A stretch of DNA of 64,000 nt from Shewanella sp. Choline-02u-19 (GTDB taxonomy: Bacteria; Pseudomonadota; Gammaproteobacteria; Enterobacterales; Shewanellaceae). The stretch spans positions 124,001 to 188,000 of the forward strand of contig NZ_PJBE01000013.1 of the NCBI RefSeq assembly GCF_002836205.1. Reading direction: 5' to 3'. The position numbers and the translations under genes were made by a program. Within the stretch, counting starts at the first letter, position 1. The number at the start of each line of letters is the position of its first letter. Shown piece by piece: positions 18,296 to 27,197 of this stretch. The notes beneath the pieces are model-generated. The model was not told where the DNA came from. It did not search any database and saw only the letters and a list, made by a program, of their open reading frames with translations.

Positions 18296-19267
18296 ATGGA
18301 CAATTCGAGTCAATCTACTGTTTTTGAATGGTTAAGCAGTGAAAGTAGCATGTCTTTTAACGCTGGGGAACAAAGATTTACTCGCCATGTTGAGGCTTAT
18401 TTTCCAGCTCGTCATCATCGTTATCGGATCCTATTTTCCGATAGCCAACATCTAAGTCTGATACAGAGTTGGTTGTTGTCAAATACAGCAGAATTAAGCT
18501 TGGCGATGATCTCGCGAACAACAGGGCTGAATTGTATTGAGGTTTGCGCTCTTGAACCCTTAGTGTTTGTGACTTTAGCATCCTTGTCGCAGCTTGAAGT
18601 ATTTGAGATGAAAGCTGATGCGCCGGTATTAAATCAGCCGGGTTTATTGGTCATGGACATGGATTCTACGGCGATTGAGATTGAGTGTATTGATGAACTT
18701 GCTGAAATGGCGGGTGTTGGTGCAGCCGTCGCCGCGGTTACCGAGCAAGCGATGCAAGGAGAACTCGATTTTGAAGAGAGCCTGCGCGCCCGAGTGGCTA
18801 AACTGACGAATGCCGATGCGAGCATTATTGATAAATTATGCGCTCAGCTGCCCTTGATGCCAGGATTAACGGAAACGATAACCGAGCTTAAACAGCACCA
18901 ATGGCGTACTGTTGTGGCGTCGGGTGGTTTTAGGCCTTTTGTTAATCATCTGCAGCAGCTGTTGGATCTCGATGCCGCCTTTGCCAATGAGTTAGATATT
19001 GCTGACGGAAAACTCAACGGCACCGTCTCTGGCCAAGTTGTCGATGCTCAGTTTAAAGCCGATTGTGTGGTTAACTGTGCACAGACGTGGGACATCGGCT
19101 CAGGCCAGAAAGTGGCGATTGGTGATGGTGCCAATGATATACCTATGATCAATATTGCAGATTTTGGCATCGCATATCACGCTAAGCCAAAACTCGCAGC
19201 AGTGGCTGATGCTAATATCAGCAAACTTAACCTTAAGGCTTTACCCTACTTATTTCAGCTTAAGTAA
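18296..19267 (+). CDS. serB: Phosphoserine phosphatase
   Basis: SerB removes phosphate from L-phosphoserine, the last step of serine synthesis. The 323-residue protein has an N-terminal regulatory region of about 110 residues and a C-terminal HAD phosphatase domain. HAD motif I is VMDMDSTAIEIE (Asp121 nucleophile, Asp123 acid), motif II is VVASGGFR near 205, and motif IV is AIGDGANDIPM near 282. It is divergent from ytjB as in E. coli. Confidence 0.95.
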   Translation: MDNSSQSTVFEWLSSESSMSFNAGEQRFTRHVEAYFPARHHRYRILFSDSQHLSLIQSWLLSNTAELSLAMISRTTGLNCIEVCALEPLVFVTLASLSQLEVFEMKADAPVLNQPGLLVMDMDSTAIEIECIDELAEMAGVGAAVAAVTEQAMQGELDFEESLRARVAKLTNADASIIDKLCAQLPLMPGLTETITELKQHQWRTVVASGGFRPFVNHLQQLLDLDAAFANELDIADGKLNGTVSGQVVDAQFKADCVVNCAQTWDIGSGQKVAIGDGANDIPMINIADFGIAYHAKPKLAAVADANISKLNLKALPYLFQLK

Positions 19268-19308
19268 GCGAGTTAAAGCGGTATTTCACCGATAAACTGT
19301 CATAGACT

Positions 19309-19339
19309 AGCCTGCCAAAAATACTTGGTAGGCTTTTTT
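19309..19339 (+). terminator. Terminator after serB
   Basis: AGCCTGCCAA and TTGGTAGGCT pair with one mismatch around AAATAC, followed by TTTTT. Confidence 0.82.
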
Positions 19340-19489
19340 GTTTTATCGGTGTTTTAATCTATAGCTATCAACTTGATTAGCCATAAGCTTTCTATCATCA
19401 CTTGTTTAAATGGTTAAGTTAGAGTTATTACTCTTGTTTTTTTGTTTTGACCTCAGTAGTTTAGTGGTTAAAAAAGCGAGTACTAAAGC

Positions 19490-20398
19490 GTGAATATCCA
19501 GCAAAAATCCCTCTATGTGCCATACAATCATGGTTATCTTCACTTAAGACAATTGATCCCCGTTAATGCTGATATGAGTAAGCCGCCCTTGTTAATGTTG
19601 CATGGCGCTATGTCTAATGGTCGGGTTTTTTACAGTGATTCGGGTAAAGGTCTTGGTTGCTACTTGGCGGAGTCTGGGGTGGTTGTTTACGTGCTTGATA
19701 CGTTAGGTCGCGGCCGCAGTACCCCTAAACTTGGTCCAGGATTTAGTGCCGGGCAGGGGGAGGTTATTCGGGAGCAGTTACCGCTTATTCAGCAATATAT
19801 TCTCGCTTTACATCCTAAAACAGATGTTGTCCATTGGTGTGGTCATTCATGGGGCGGGGTGTTGATGGCAAGCGCTATTGCACGATACGACTCTTTACAA
19901 GCGTCCGTGGCCTCGCTCGTCACTTTTGGCAGTAAGCGCCGGATCGAAGTTAAGTCTTTAAGTAAGTGGTTGCAAGTGGACTTGGTATGGAACAAACTCG
20001 CGCCCTTTATTGCTTGGCATCGTGGTTACCTGCCCGCTGATAAGTTAAAAATGGGCATGGATAATGAATCTAGAGCTTCTTTATTGCAAAGTATAGATTG
20101 GGTTCGGGGACATTGGATTGATCATGACGATGGCTTTGATTATAGCCAAGCGGCAAAAAATGCTAAGTGGCCAAAGTCTTGGTTTATTGCAGGCCAAGGG
20201 GATACCGTTTTGGGCAACCCAAGCGACGTGAAACGCATGATCAACGAATGCCAAATGCAACAGGTCGATTATACGCTTTTATGCCGTAAACATGGTTTTA
20301 AGCATGATTACGATCATGCGGGAATGTTGACCCATAAAGACGCGGTGCAAGATCACTTTCCCAGAGTGCGAGATTGGTACAGCCACTTAAACGGTTAA
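19490..20398 (+). CDS. Alpha/beta hydrolase
   Basis: A 302-residue alpha/beta-hydrolase-fold protein. Visible motifs are LMLHGAMSNG (oxyanion strand, residues 36-45), the GRGRS turn near 77, the nucleophile elbow GHSWGG near 118-123, and a likely catalytic His in the C-terminal KHDYDHAG region; an Asp in AGQGDTV near 244 could be the acid. The only reasonable start is GTG at 19490, with a weak ribosome site. Substrate cannot be inferred. It stands alone between serB and the convergent response regulator gene. Confidence 0.8.
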   Translation: MNIQQKSLYVPYNHGYLHLRQLIPVNADMSKPPLLMLHGAMSNGRVFYSDSGKGLGCYLAESGVVVYVLDTLGRGRSTPKLGPGFSAGQGEVIREQLPLIQQYILALHPKTDVVHWCGHSWGGVLMASAIARYDSLQASVASLVTFGSKRRIEVKSLSKWLQVDLVWNKLAPFIAWHRGYLPADKLKMGMDNESRASLLQSIDWVRGHWIDHDDGFDYSQAAKNAKWPKSWFIAGQGDTVLGNPSDVKRMINECQMQQVDYTLLCRKHGFKHDYDHAGMLTHKDAVQDHFPRVRDWYSHLNG

Positions 20399-20425
20399 TA
20401 TTTTTGTTTAGCTGATCAACAGCCG

Positions 20426-21034
20426 CTAGTCTTCTGAGCTCATCAATGGCGCCAGCTTAAGTAATTCTGCTAAGTTGGCTGCCCCGAGTTTGTTCATCAG
20501 CTTTGATCTATGCACTTCAATGGTTCTAAGCGCAACACACAGCGAGTTTGACATCTGTTTGTTGGTGTTTCCTGCAATAATCAATTCAAAAATCTGGGTT
20601 TCACGTTCAGATAAGTGATTAATCATCTGCTGATTACTGAGCTGCCAATGCAGATGCACACTATGTTGTAGCCCTTTGGCAATCGATTGCGATAGTCGTT
20701 GGCCTTGCACGGGTTTCTGGAAAAAATCGAAAGCTCCATTCTTGAACGCATCTACTGCCATTGGCACATCACCGTGCCCCGTTAAAAAAATCACCGATAA
20801 TGGGCTCTTAGCTTCGCTCAGCAGTTGCTGTACCTGTGGGCCGCTGAGACCCGGCATACGCGCATCTAAAATGACACAACCCGGTTGACTGAGATCAACT
20901 GTGGCTAGAAAGTCATTTCCAGTGTTGAAACTCATCATTTTGTAGCCATAGCCATCCATTAGGAAAGTGATGGCGTCAACGATAGCGTCATCATCATCCA
21001 CAAGGTAGACAGGCCCATTGATTAACAGTGGCAT
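20426..21034 (-). CDS. thsR: Response regulator of the TtrR/ThsR type (FixJ family)
   Basis: A 202-residue regulator with an N-terminal receiver domain (acidic DDDD at residues 13-16, phosphoacceptor Asp57 in VILDARMPG, switch Thr in LTGHGD near 85, Lys in FQKPVQG near 107). A C-terminal LuxR-type helix-turn-helix follows (LSERETQIFELI near 140, IEVHRSKLMNKL near 172). It is divergent from the sensor kinase gene and sits next to phsABC, so it is the likely activator of phsA. The same arrangement is known from S. halifaxensis ThsR and from TtrR of tetrathionate systems. The symbol reflects that match and is not proven by sequence. Confidence 0.8.
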   Translation of the reverse strand: MPLLINGPVYLVDDDDAIVDAITFLMDGYGYKMMSFNTGNDFLATVDLSQPGCVILDARMPGLSGPQVQQLLSEAKSPLSVIFLTGHGDVPMAVDAFKNGAFDFFQKPVQGQRLSQSIAKGLQHSVHLHWQLSNQQMINHLSERETQIFELIIAGNTNKQMSNSLCVALRTIEVHRSKLMNKLGAANLAELLKLAPLMSSED

Positions 21035-21191
21035 TAGCGATCCTTTTTCACGTTTACGGCGTTAGTAAGATAAGTATCTCAGTTCACCACTTAATGCGAA
21101 CATCTTTTTTACAAAGCATGATTCTCATCACGTTGAGCTTACATCGGGCTATCGTAAGCTTAAGCTTGATAATTCATGTGAGGCGAACTGT

Positions 21192-22976
21192 GTGTATCGG
21201 GTTTTATTTTGTTTATTGCTTTTGTGTAGCACTTCGAATGCTTGGGCACAGCCTCAAGCGCTATATGTTGGCGTATTATCTAATTGGGGAAACCAGCAAG
21301 CTCTCGAGCGCTGGACGCCAATGATGCAGTATTTAGATGAGCAGGTCCCCGGAACGCAGTTTCATGTTTATCCCGGTAATTTTGAAGCGCTTAACCTCGC
21401 AATGGAGTTAGGGCAGATCCAGTTTATTATTACTAATCCTGGTCAATATCTTTATCTTTCCAACCAATACCCATTATCTTGGCTGGCAACCATGCGTTCT
21501 CGGCGTCACAAGGGGGCTACATCGGCCATTGGTTCAGCCATTATCGTTAAAGCTGAAAGTAATTATCGCACTTTATATGACTTGAAAGACAAAGTCATCG
21601 CTGCGAGTGATCCTCATGCATTGGGCGGGTATCAGGCCACCGTCGGCTTAATGCACAAGTTGGGTATGGACGCTGAAGACTATTTTAAAGAGGTTAAGTT
21701 TTTAGGGTTTCCGTTGGACCCTTTATTATATCAAGTCCGAGATGGCAACGTTGACGCCGCTATTACACCGCTATGTACCTTTGAAGATATGGTCTCTCGC
21801 GGCCTCATTAACGCTGCTGACTTCCGTATTCTTAATCCGAGTCGACCAGATGGGTTTGATTGCCAATGCAGCACTCATCTTTATCCCAATTGGTCCTTTG
21901 CTGCGAATGAAAGTGTCGGTATTCGTTTGAGTAAGCAGATCACCCAAGCTTTAATGGAGCTGCCAACTGAACACCCTGCAGCGATAAAGGCCCAGTTGAT
22001 GGGCTGGACATCACCCATTAGTCAGCTCGCAGTGATCCAACTTTTCAGTGATTTACATATTAAAGGCACTGATAGTAGCCGTTGGGAGAGTGTGCAGAAC
22101 TGGCTTAAAGATAATCGGCATTGGGGCATCTTCGCCATTTTTATTTTTGTGGTGGCAACCATCTATCATTTATGGATTGAATATCGGTTCCACCAAAAGA
22201 GTGAGTCGTTAATTGAGACAGAAAGGCAGCTAAAGCAACAAGCTATAACGCTTGAAAGATTACAAAGCGCCTCTATTATTGGTGAGATTGGTGCCGGTTT
22301 AGCGCATGAGATTAATCAGCCGATTGCTGCCATTACCAGTTATAGCGAAGGCGGTATTATGCGTCTTCAGGGAAATCAAACTGGCGATGTCGCCGCGAGT
22401 ATCGAACTGTTGGAAAAAATTCATCGACAGTCCACTCGAGCTGGAGAGGTGGTGCACCGGATCCGTAGTTTACTTAAGCGCCGAGAGTCAGTCATGGCTG
22501 ACGTCAATATTCTGAGTCTTGTGGATGAGTGTATTTCACTGTTGAAGCTGGAATTACAACGCAGAGATATTCAAATTAATAAGCGTATTAAAGGTGAGCC
22601 ATTCTTCATTACCGCCGATCGTGTAGGCTTGCTACAGGTATTAATTAACTTAACTAAAAACAGTATCGACGCCATTGCCGAAACCCAAGCATCAGGCAGA
22701 GGTGAGGTGACTATTGAACTGATATTTAAAGAATATCAAGTCGATGTCTTAGTTATTGATAATGGTACCGGCTTATCGCAGAACTCTGATTCTGTAATGG
22801 CTACTTTTTTTACCACCAAAGAGGATGGATTAGGCCTGGGGCTGGCTATTTGTAATGAGGTGGTCAGTGAGCACGATGGCGCATTCTCGTTAAAAACTCG
22901 GGACGACAAGCAGGCCGGCTGTATTGCCAAAATTAGCTTAAAAAAGAGGGGTTGTGAGCGAAAGGTTGAAAGTTGA
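21192..22976 (+). CDS. thsS: Sensor histidine kinase with PhnD-like periplasmic domain (ThsS/TtrS type)
   Basis: A 594-residue membrane kinase. A signal peptide (residues 1-20) precedes a periplasmic substrate-binding-like domain of the PhnD type (roughly 22-290, with cysteines in ITPLCTF and DCQCSTH). A transmembrane helix lies near 312-330, then a coiled region. The HisKA H-box is IGAGLAHEINQP with His372, followed by an HATPase domain (NLTKNSIDAI N-box near 490, DNGTGL near 518, GLGLGLAI near 545). Start is GTG 21192, 157 bases from the divergent regulator. The domain order is that of TtrS/ThsS, which sense tetrathionate or thiosulfate. With phsABC downstream, thiosulfate is the better guess. 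Confidence 0.82.
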   Translation: MYRVLFCLLLLCSTSNAWAQPQALYVGVLSNWGNQQALERWTPMMQYLDEQVPGTQFHVYPGNFEALNLAMELGQIQFIITNPGQYLYLSNQYPLSWLATMRSRRHKGATSAIGSAIIVKAESNYRTLYDLKDKVIAASDPHALGGYQATVGLMHKLGMDAEDYFKEVKFLGFPLDPLLYQVRDGNVDAAITPLCTFEDMVSRGLINAADFRILNPSRPDGFDCQCSTHLYPNWSFAANESVGIRLSKQITQALMELPTEHPAAIKAQLMGWTSPISQLAVIQLFSDLHIKGTDSSRWESVQNWLKDNRHWGIFAIFIFVVATIYHLWIEYRFHQKSESLIETERQLKQQAITLERLQSASIIGEIGAGLAHEINQPIAAITSYSEGGIMRLQGNQTGDVAASIELLEKIHRQSTRAGEVVHRIRSLLKRRESVMADVNILSLVDECISLLKLELQRRDIQINKRIKGEPFFITADRVGLLQVLINLTKNSIDAIAETQASGRGEVTIELIFKEYQVDVLVIDNGTGLSQNSDSVMATFFTTKEDGLGLGLAICNEVVSEHDGAFSLKTRDDKQAGCIAKISLKKRGCERKVES

Positions 22977-23019
22977 TTTTATATGTCTAACTGTATTTGA
23001 TAACTGAAATATAACGATA

Positions 23020-23033
23020 TGTGGTTTACCACA
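23020..23033. promoter_or_regulatory. Candidate ThsR operator, distal copy
   Basis: TGTGGTTTACCACA is an inverted repeat with 6-base arms around TT. The flanks (GATA before, ATA after) are shared with the second copy at 23115. It lies 253 bases upstream of the phsA start. Identity of two separated copies suggests an operator; the link to ThsR is inference from position. Confidence 0.6.
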
Positions 23034-23074
23034 ATAGACAAGTGAACCTCCTTTGTGGCGGTTGTTTTTCGAAC

Positions 23075-23090
23075 TGTGAACCGCTTCACA
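23075..23090. promoter_or_regulatory. CRP-binding site upstream of phsA
   Basis: TGTGA-ACCGCT-TCACA matches the CRP consensus half-sites exactly with the proper 6-base spacing. It lies midway between the two TGTGGTTTACCACA dyads. CRP is known to control several anaerobic respiratory systems in Shewanella oneidensis. Confidence 0.65.
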
Positions 23091-23114
23091 AAGCTTACAT
23101 CGTTAGTGTTGATA

Positions 23115-23128
23115 TGTGGTTTACCACA
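23115..23128. promoter_or_regulatory. Candidate ThsR operator, proximal copy
   Basis: The second identical copy of TGTGGTTTACCACA starts 95 bases after the first, close to nine helical turns, which would put both on one face of the DNA. It is 158 bases upstream of the phsA ATG. Confidence 0.6.
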
Positions 23129-23272
23129 ATATTCAACGTTTAACACCTAGCAGACAATAGTGAAAAGTTTAGGGCGGATAGCTATTTAATCAAGCTAATT
23201 TAAGGTTGATTAACGTGGCTAGAACCTCCCCCTTCAACGCACTTAGTACCATTGTCTACTGGGAGAATAATC

Positions 23273-25549
23273 ATGAAATTAGATCGGCGAACCTTTATCA
23301 AAGGGGCTGGAGCGGGTACCGCTGGTTGCGCACTCGCAACACTGCCTGGTTCTTTAGCTGCTCTAGGGCATTCCACATTGAAGGGCAGTGCAGAGTCTGT
23401 CGCCAGTATTTGTGAAATGTGCTCAACTCGCTGCCCGATTTCGGCTCGGGTCGTTAATGGCAAGAACGTCTCAATTCTGGGTAATAAAAATGCTAAATCT
23501 TACGGCGGCGCTGTATGTGCTCGTGGCGGAGCAGGGCATAGCCAGTTATATGATAAGCAACGCATTGTTAAGCCATTAAAACGCGTTGGCGAAAGAGGCG
23601 AGGGCAAATGGGCCGAGATTGAGTGGGAAGAAGCCTACGCTACAATTGCTGAAAACCTCAATAAAATTAAAGCTAAACACGGCGCCGAATCGGTTGCGTT
23701 CTCCTCTAAATCGGGTTCACTCTCAGGTCATCTATTTCACCTTGCTAAGGCATTTGGTAGTCCCAATACTTTTACTCACGCATCGACTTGCCCTGCGGGT
23801 TATGTGGTTGCAGCCAAAGCGATATTTGGCGGTAAAGTAAAGCGTGACTTAGGCAATTCAAAGTACATCATCAACTTTGGTCATAACCTCTATGAAGGCA
23901 TAAACATGTCTGAAACGAGAGGCATGATGAATGCGCAAATGGAAAAAGGCGCCAAGCTTGTGGTGTTTGAACCGCGCTTTTCGATTGTGGCTGATAAGGC
24001 TGACGAATGGTATCCGATTAAACCAGGTACCGACGTTGCGGTAGCATTAGCCATTTGTCACACTCTGATCGAAGACGACTTATACGACAAAGCGTTTGTC
24101 GCTGAGTTTGTGTCAGGTTTTGCTGAATTTGCTAAAGAAGTCAAAGCCTATACCCCAGAGTGGGCCGAATCAATCAGTGATGTTCCCGCTGAAGATATTC
24201 GCCGTATCACTCATGAGTACGCTGCTGCAGCGCCGCACGCACTCGTCGATTTTGGCCACCGTTCATCATTTACTACCGAAGAGTTTGAGATGCGCCGGGC
24301 GCTATATGCTGCCAATGTGTTGGTGGGTAATATCGAGCGCAAAGGTGGTTTGTACTTTGGTAAGAAAGCCTCTAAGTATAATAAGTTTGCTGGAGATAAA
24401 GTCGCCCCCACACTGGCAAAGCCAGGTGTCGAAGGTATGCCTAAACCTAAGGCCAAAAGAATCGACATGGTCGATGAACAATACGCGCTTATTTGGTCAT
24501 CTGGTGGGGTGTATCAAACCATTCTCGATGCCACGTTAGAAGCTCAGCCTTATCAACTGCACGCTTGGGTAATGAGTCGTACCAATCCAATGCAGACCAT
24601 GACAGACAGAGCTAGGGTCGTTAAAACGATGCAGAAGCTCGACTTTGTCGTCGCTTGTGACATTTATATTAGTGAAAGTGCAGCTTATGCTGATATTTTC
24701 CTACCAGAATCAACTTACCTAGAGCGCGACGAAGAGATAGTTGATAAGTCGGGTAAAAACCCAGCTTACTACGTGCGCCAAAAAGTCGTTGAAACGATAG
24801 GCAACACTAAGCCTAGCTGGCTTATATGGAAGGAGCTTGCTAACTCGTTGGGTCAAGGTCAATTCTTCCCTTGGGAGAACATGGAAACGCTGCAACTGTT
24901 TCAAGTCGACAAGAATGTGCCGCTACTCAATAAAATCAAGAGTGATGGCTGGGTAAGTTATGGCGAACCACTGTTGTTGCGTGAACCAGAAATGGTGAAG
25001 CAGTTTGCCAATACGTATCCAAATGCTATCGCAACTGATGCTGATGACACGTACGCAAGTCACCTCTCTTTTAAAACACCTTCAGGAAAGATTGAGCTCA
25101 GCTCTAACAAAGTCGAAAAGATGGCGCCGGGTCGCGGGGTGATCAAATACCGTGAAGTGACCATGAAAAAGGCGGACGAGTTGTTCTTCATTCAGGGCAA
25201 GGTTGCGGTACATACCAACGCGGCGACTCAAAACGTGCCGATGTTGGCGAGTTTGATGTCTGATAATGCGGTGTGGATCCATCCTATTACGGCTGGACTA
25301 CTCAATATTTCCAGTGGTGACAAAATCAGAATCTACAACGATACCGGCAGCGAAGAGGGTCATGCCTTAATCACCCCTGGTATTCGTCCTGACACTGTCT
25401 TTGCCTATATGGGTTGCGGTTCAAAGAACAAAGAGCTTGCGCGAGCGACCGGTAAAGGTGTGCATTGCGGTAACTTACTTCCCCACGTTACGTCTCCGGT
25501 GACAGGTATGAACCTGCATACTACCGGCGTCAAAATTGCCAAGATTTAA
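23273..25549 (+). CDS. phsA: Thiosulfate/polysulfide reductase catalytic subunit (molybdopterin oxidoreductase)
   Basis: The 758-residue catalytic subunit of a periplasmic complex that reduces thiosulfate or polysulfide to sulfide. A Tat signal DRRTFIKGAG sits at residues 4-13. A [4Fe-4S] site is formed by Cys47, Cys50, Cys54 and Cys82. HASTCPAG at 169-176 supplies Cys173, the expected Mo ligand of the PsrA/PhsA group. The C-terminal molybdopterin dinucleotide-binding region contains VHTNAATQN. ATG 23273 is preceded by GGGAG and places the Tat motif at the N-terminus; seven in-frame codons upstream are not needed. The length fits PhsA/PsrA and is much shorter than TtrA (about 1000). Thiosulfate versus polysulfide cannot be decided from sequence. 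Confidence 0.9.
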   Translation: MKLDRRTFIKGAGAGTAGCALATLPGSLAALGHSTLKGSAESVASICEMCSTRCPISARVVNGKNVSILGNKNAKSYGGAVCARGGAGHSQLYDKQRIVKPLKRVGERGEGKWAEIEWEEAYATIAENLNKIKAKHGAESVAFSSKSGSLSGHLFHLAKAFGSPNTFTHASTCPAGYVVAAKAIFGGKVKRDLGNSKYIINFGHNLYEGINMSETRGMMNAQMEKGAKLVVFEPRFSIVADKADEWYPIKPGTDVAVALAICHTLIEDDLYDKAFVAEFVSGFAEFAKEVKAYTPEWAESISDVPAEDIRRITHEYAAAAPHALVDFGHRSSFTTEEFEMRRALYAANVLVGNIERKGGLYFGKKASKYNKFAGDKVAPTLAKPGVEGMPKPKAKRIDMVDEQYALIWSSGGVYQTILDATLEAQPYQLHAWVMSRTNPMQTMTDRARVVKTMQKLDFVVACDIYISESAAYADIFLPESTYLERDEEIVDKSGKNPAYYVRQKVVETIGNTKPSWLIWKELANSLGQGQFFPWENMETLQLFQVDKNVPLLNKIKSDGWVSYGEPLLLREPEMVKQFANTYPNAIATDADDTYASHLSFKTPSGKIELSSNKVEKMAPGRGVIKYREVTMKKADELFFIQGKVAVHTNAATQNVPMLASLMSDNAVWIHPITAGLLNISSGDKIRIYNDTGSEEGHALITPGIRPDTVFAYMGCGSKNKELARATGKGVHCGNLLPHVTSPVTGMNLHTTGVKIAKI

Positions 25550-25561
25550 TCGGAGATCATT

Positions 25562-26134
25562 ATGACTAAGCGTTATGTTCTTGTGCACGATGAAAATAAG
25601 TGCATTGGCTGCCAAGCTTGCAACGTGGCTTGCCGCAGTGAAAATAATGTTCCTGAGTCGGTGACCCGGCTGCAGGTTCGAATTGAAGGGCCATATGGCA
25701 ACTTCCCCCATTTACATTTTAAGTACAACCGTGTTTCGTGTGAGCAATGCGAAAATGCCCCTTGCGTTAAGGTTTGCCCTACGGGCGCAGCCTATGTCAA
25801 CGACGATGGCATAGTGTCTATTAATGAAAACAAGTGTGTAGGTTGCCTATATTGTGTCGCAGCGTGTCCTTATAAAGTGCGCTTTATCAACCCTGAAACC
25901 CGGGTGCCAGATAAATGCGATTTCTGTAAAGAAAGTCGTTTAGCCCGGGGTGAACAACCTGCTTGCGTCACAGTGTGTCCAACTCAAGCGCTCACCTTTG
26001 GTGATGCTAATGACTTGACCTCTGAAGTGCGCAAGGTGTTAGACACTAAGCCTAGTTACCAACAGAAGGTAAATCTTGGTACAGAGCCAAGAGTTTATCG
26101 AATTCCAAGTCGTAGAGGAGGGATCAAAGCATGA
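25562..26134 (+). CDS. phsB: Reductase iron-sulfur subunit PhsB/PsrB
   Basis: A 190-residue electron-transfer subunit with four [4Fe-4S] clusters. Cysteine groups: CIGCQACNVAC near residues 14-24, CEQCENAPCVKVCP near 61-74, CVGCLYCVAACP near 93-104, and the split last group CDFCKESR with CVTVCP near 120-141. It passes electrons from the membrane subunit PhsC to PhsA. It begins 12 bases after phsA, with CGGAGATC as ribosome site, and overlaps phsC by 4 bases, so it is firmly in the operon. It has no signal of its own and should be exported with PhsA by the Tat system. Confidence 0.93.
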   Translation: MTKRYVLVHDENKCIGCQACNVACRSENNVPESVTRLQVRIEGPYGNFPHLHFKYNRVSCEQCENAPCVKVCPTGAAYVNDDGIVSINENKCVGCLYCVAACPYKVRFINPETRVPDKCDFCKESRLARGEQPACVTVCPTQALTFGDANDLTSEVRKVLDTKPSYQQKVNLGTEPRVYRIPSRRGGIKA

Positions 26135-27078
26135 ACAATATATGGGGCTCAATGGAGCAATATGATCCCGTCGTTTGGAACTGGATCATCGCAGTATACC
26201 TATTCATGGCCGGGCTCTCTGCAGGCTCAATGTTGGTCGCTATCGGGCTAAAATGGTACAAGAAAAGCCGAGGCTTGCCGACAGAAGGTTTGCCGGTGAT
26301 AAAAGCGGCCGCAATAGTGGCACCGGTATCTATCAGTTTAGGTATGGCGCTGTTAGTTTTGGATTTGACTAAGCCGTTCGAGTTTTATCATATCCTGCTT
26401 AACTACAACTTAACCTCGGTGATGGCTTGGGGGGTACTGGCGTTATTGGTCTATATTCCACTGGTGTTTGTGTTTGCCGCGTTAGTGTTTGAGAAGCAGG
26501 TTCTGAAATATGCACCATGGCTGGCTGGGATCCTAAAAGTCTGTCGTCAGCTTGAAAATAGTATCCATAAACTGATTTTTGTTTTGGCAATTGGAGTAGG
26601 TGCGTACACTGGCTTCTTATTATCGGCACTCATTAGCTATCCGATTTTGAACACTGCAATATTGCCAGCGCTATTTTTAACCTCGGCATTGTCAGCAGGT
26701 TCAGCAGGTAACGTGTTAGTGGCAACTCTGTTCTTTAGTAAAGAGAAGTCTGACTGTATTGACCAAGTTCATCGTATTGAATATCCAGTCGCTTTTAACG
26801 AAGCCCTCTGTTTAGTGTTGCTATTTGTTGGATTAAACTTTTCAGGTCCTGCAGCTCAAGGTGCTTTAGGTGCGATTACTCAAGGAGTATGGGCGAGTGT
26901 ATTTTGGATTGGAGTGGTAGGACTTGGTTTGCTGGTGCCGGTACTGTCGAGCATATTTGCACCTAAGTCTTGGCGCCATACCAAGGGATTTTTGATTACA
27001 GTTTCTTGTAGTACTATTTTAGGGGTACTCGCGCTTAGACACTTTGTGGTCTACGCCGGACAAAGTTATATCAGTTAA
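26131..27078 (+). CDS. phsC: Reductase membrane anchor PhsC/PsrC, NrfD family
   Basis: A 315-residue polytopic membrane protein of the NrfD/PsrC family (about eight helices). It oxidises quinol and hands electrons to PhsB. Family features are the early WNWIIAVYLFMAGLSAGSML helix, the DLTKPFEFYHILLNYN segment near 83-97 by the quinone site, and LTSALSAGSAGN near 187. The ATG lies inside the end of phsB (ATGA overlap), indicating coupled translation. It ends the operon, followed by a strong terminator. Confidence 0.9.
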   Translation: MNNIWGSMEQYDPVVWNWIIAVYLFMAGLSAGSMLVAIGLKWYKKSRGLPTEGLPVIKAAAIVAPVSISLGMALLVLDLTKPFEFYHILLNYNLTSVMAWGVLALLVYIPLVFVFAALVFEKQVLKYAPWLAGILKVCRQLENSIHKLIFVLAIGVGAYTGFLLSALISYPILNTAILPALFLTSALSAGSAGNVLVATLFFSKEKSDCIDQVHRIEYPVAFNEALCLVLLFVGLNFSGPAAQGALGAITQGVWASVFWIGVVGLGLLVPVLSSIFAPKSWRHTKGFLITVSCSTILGVLALRHFVVYAGQSYIS

Positions 27079-27137
27079 TCGGTAGTCGATGTCAGTTGAC
27101 GGGGAGACATCGTTTCAACTGGCACGGTGACTGAAAC

Positions 27138-27166
27138 AAAAAGCCCAAGCTATGCTTGGGCTTTTT
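27138..27166. terminator. Bidirectional terminator between phsC and the PilZ gene
   Basis: AAAAAGCCCAAGC and GCTTGGGCTTTTT pair around TAT. T runs exist on both strands and the flanking genes converge. Confidence 0.92.
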
Positions 27167-27197
27167 ATGATGTAAATTAACTTACTAAGGTAGAAGA

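Noticed and set aside
24096..24539. Open frame of 147 codons inside phsA in another frame
   Set aside because: The phsA frame is continuous and conserved; this frame has low-complexity, basic composition typical of a shadow.
23273..25549. Tetrathionate reductase TtrA as identity of the large subunit
   Set aside because: The protein is 758 residues, far shorter than TtrA, and has the PsrA/PhsA cysteine pattern including STCPAG; the membrane subunit is also PsrC-like.
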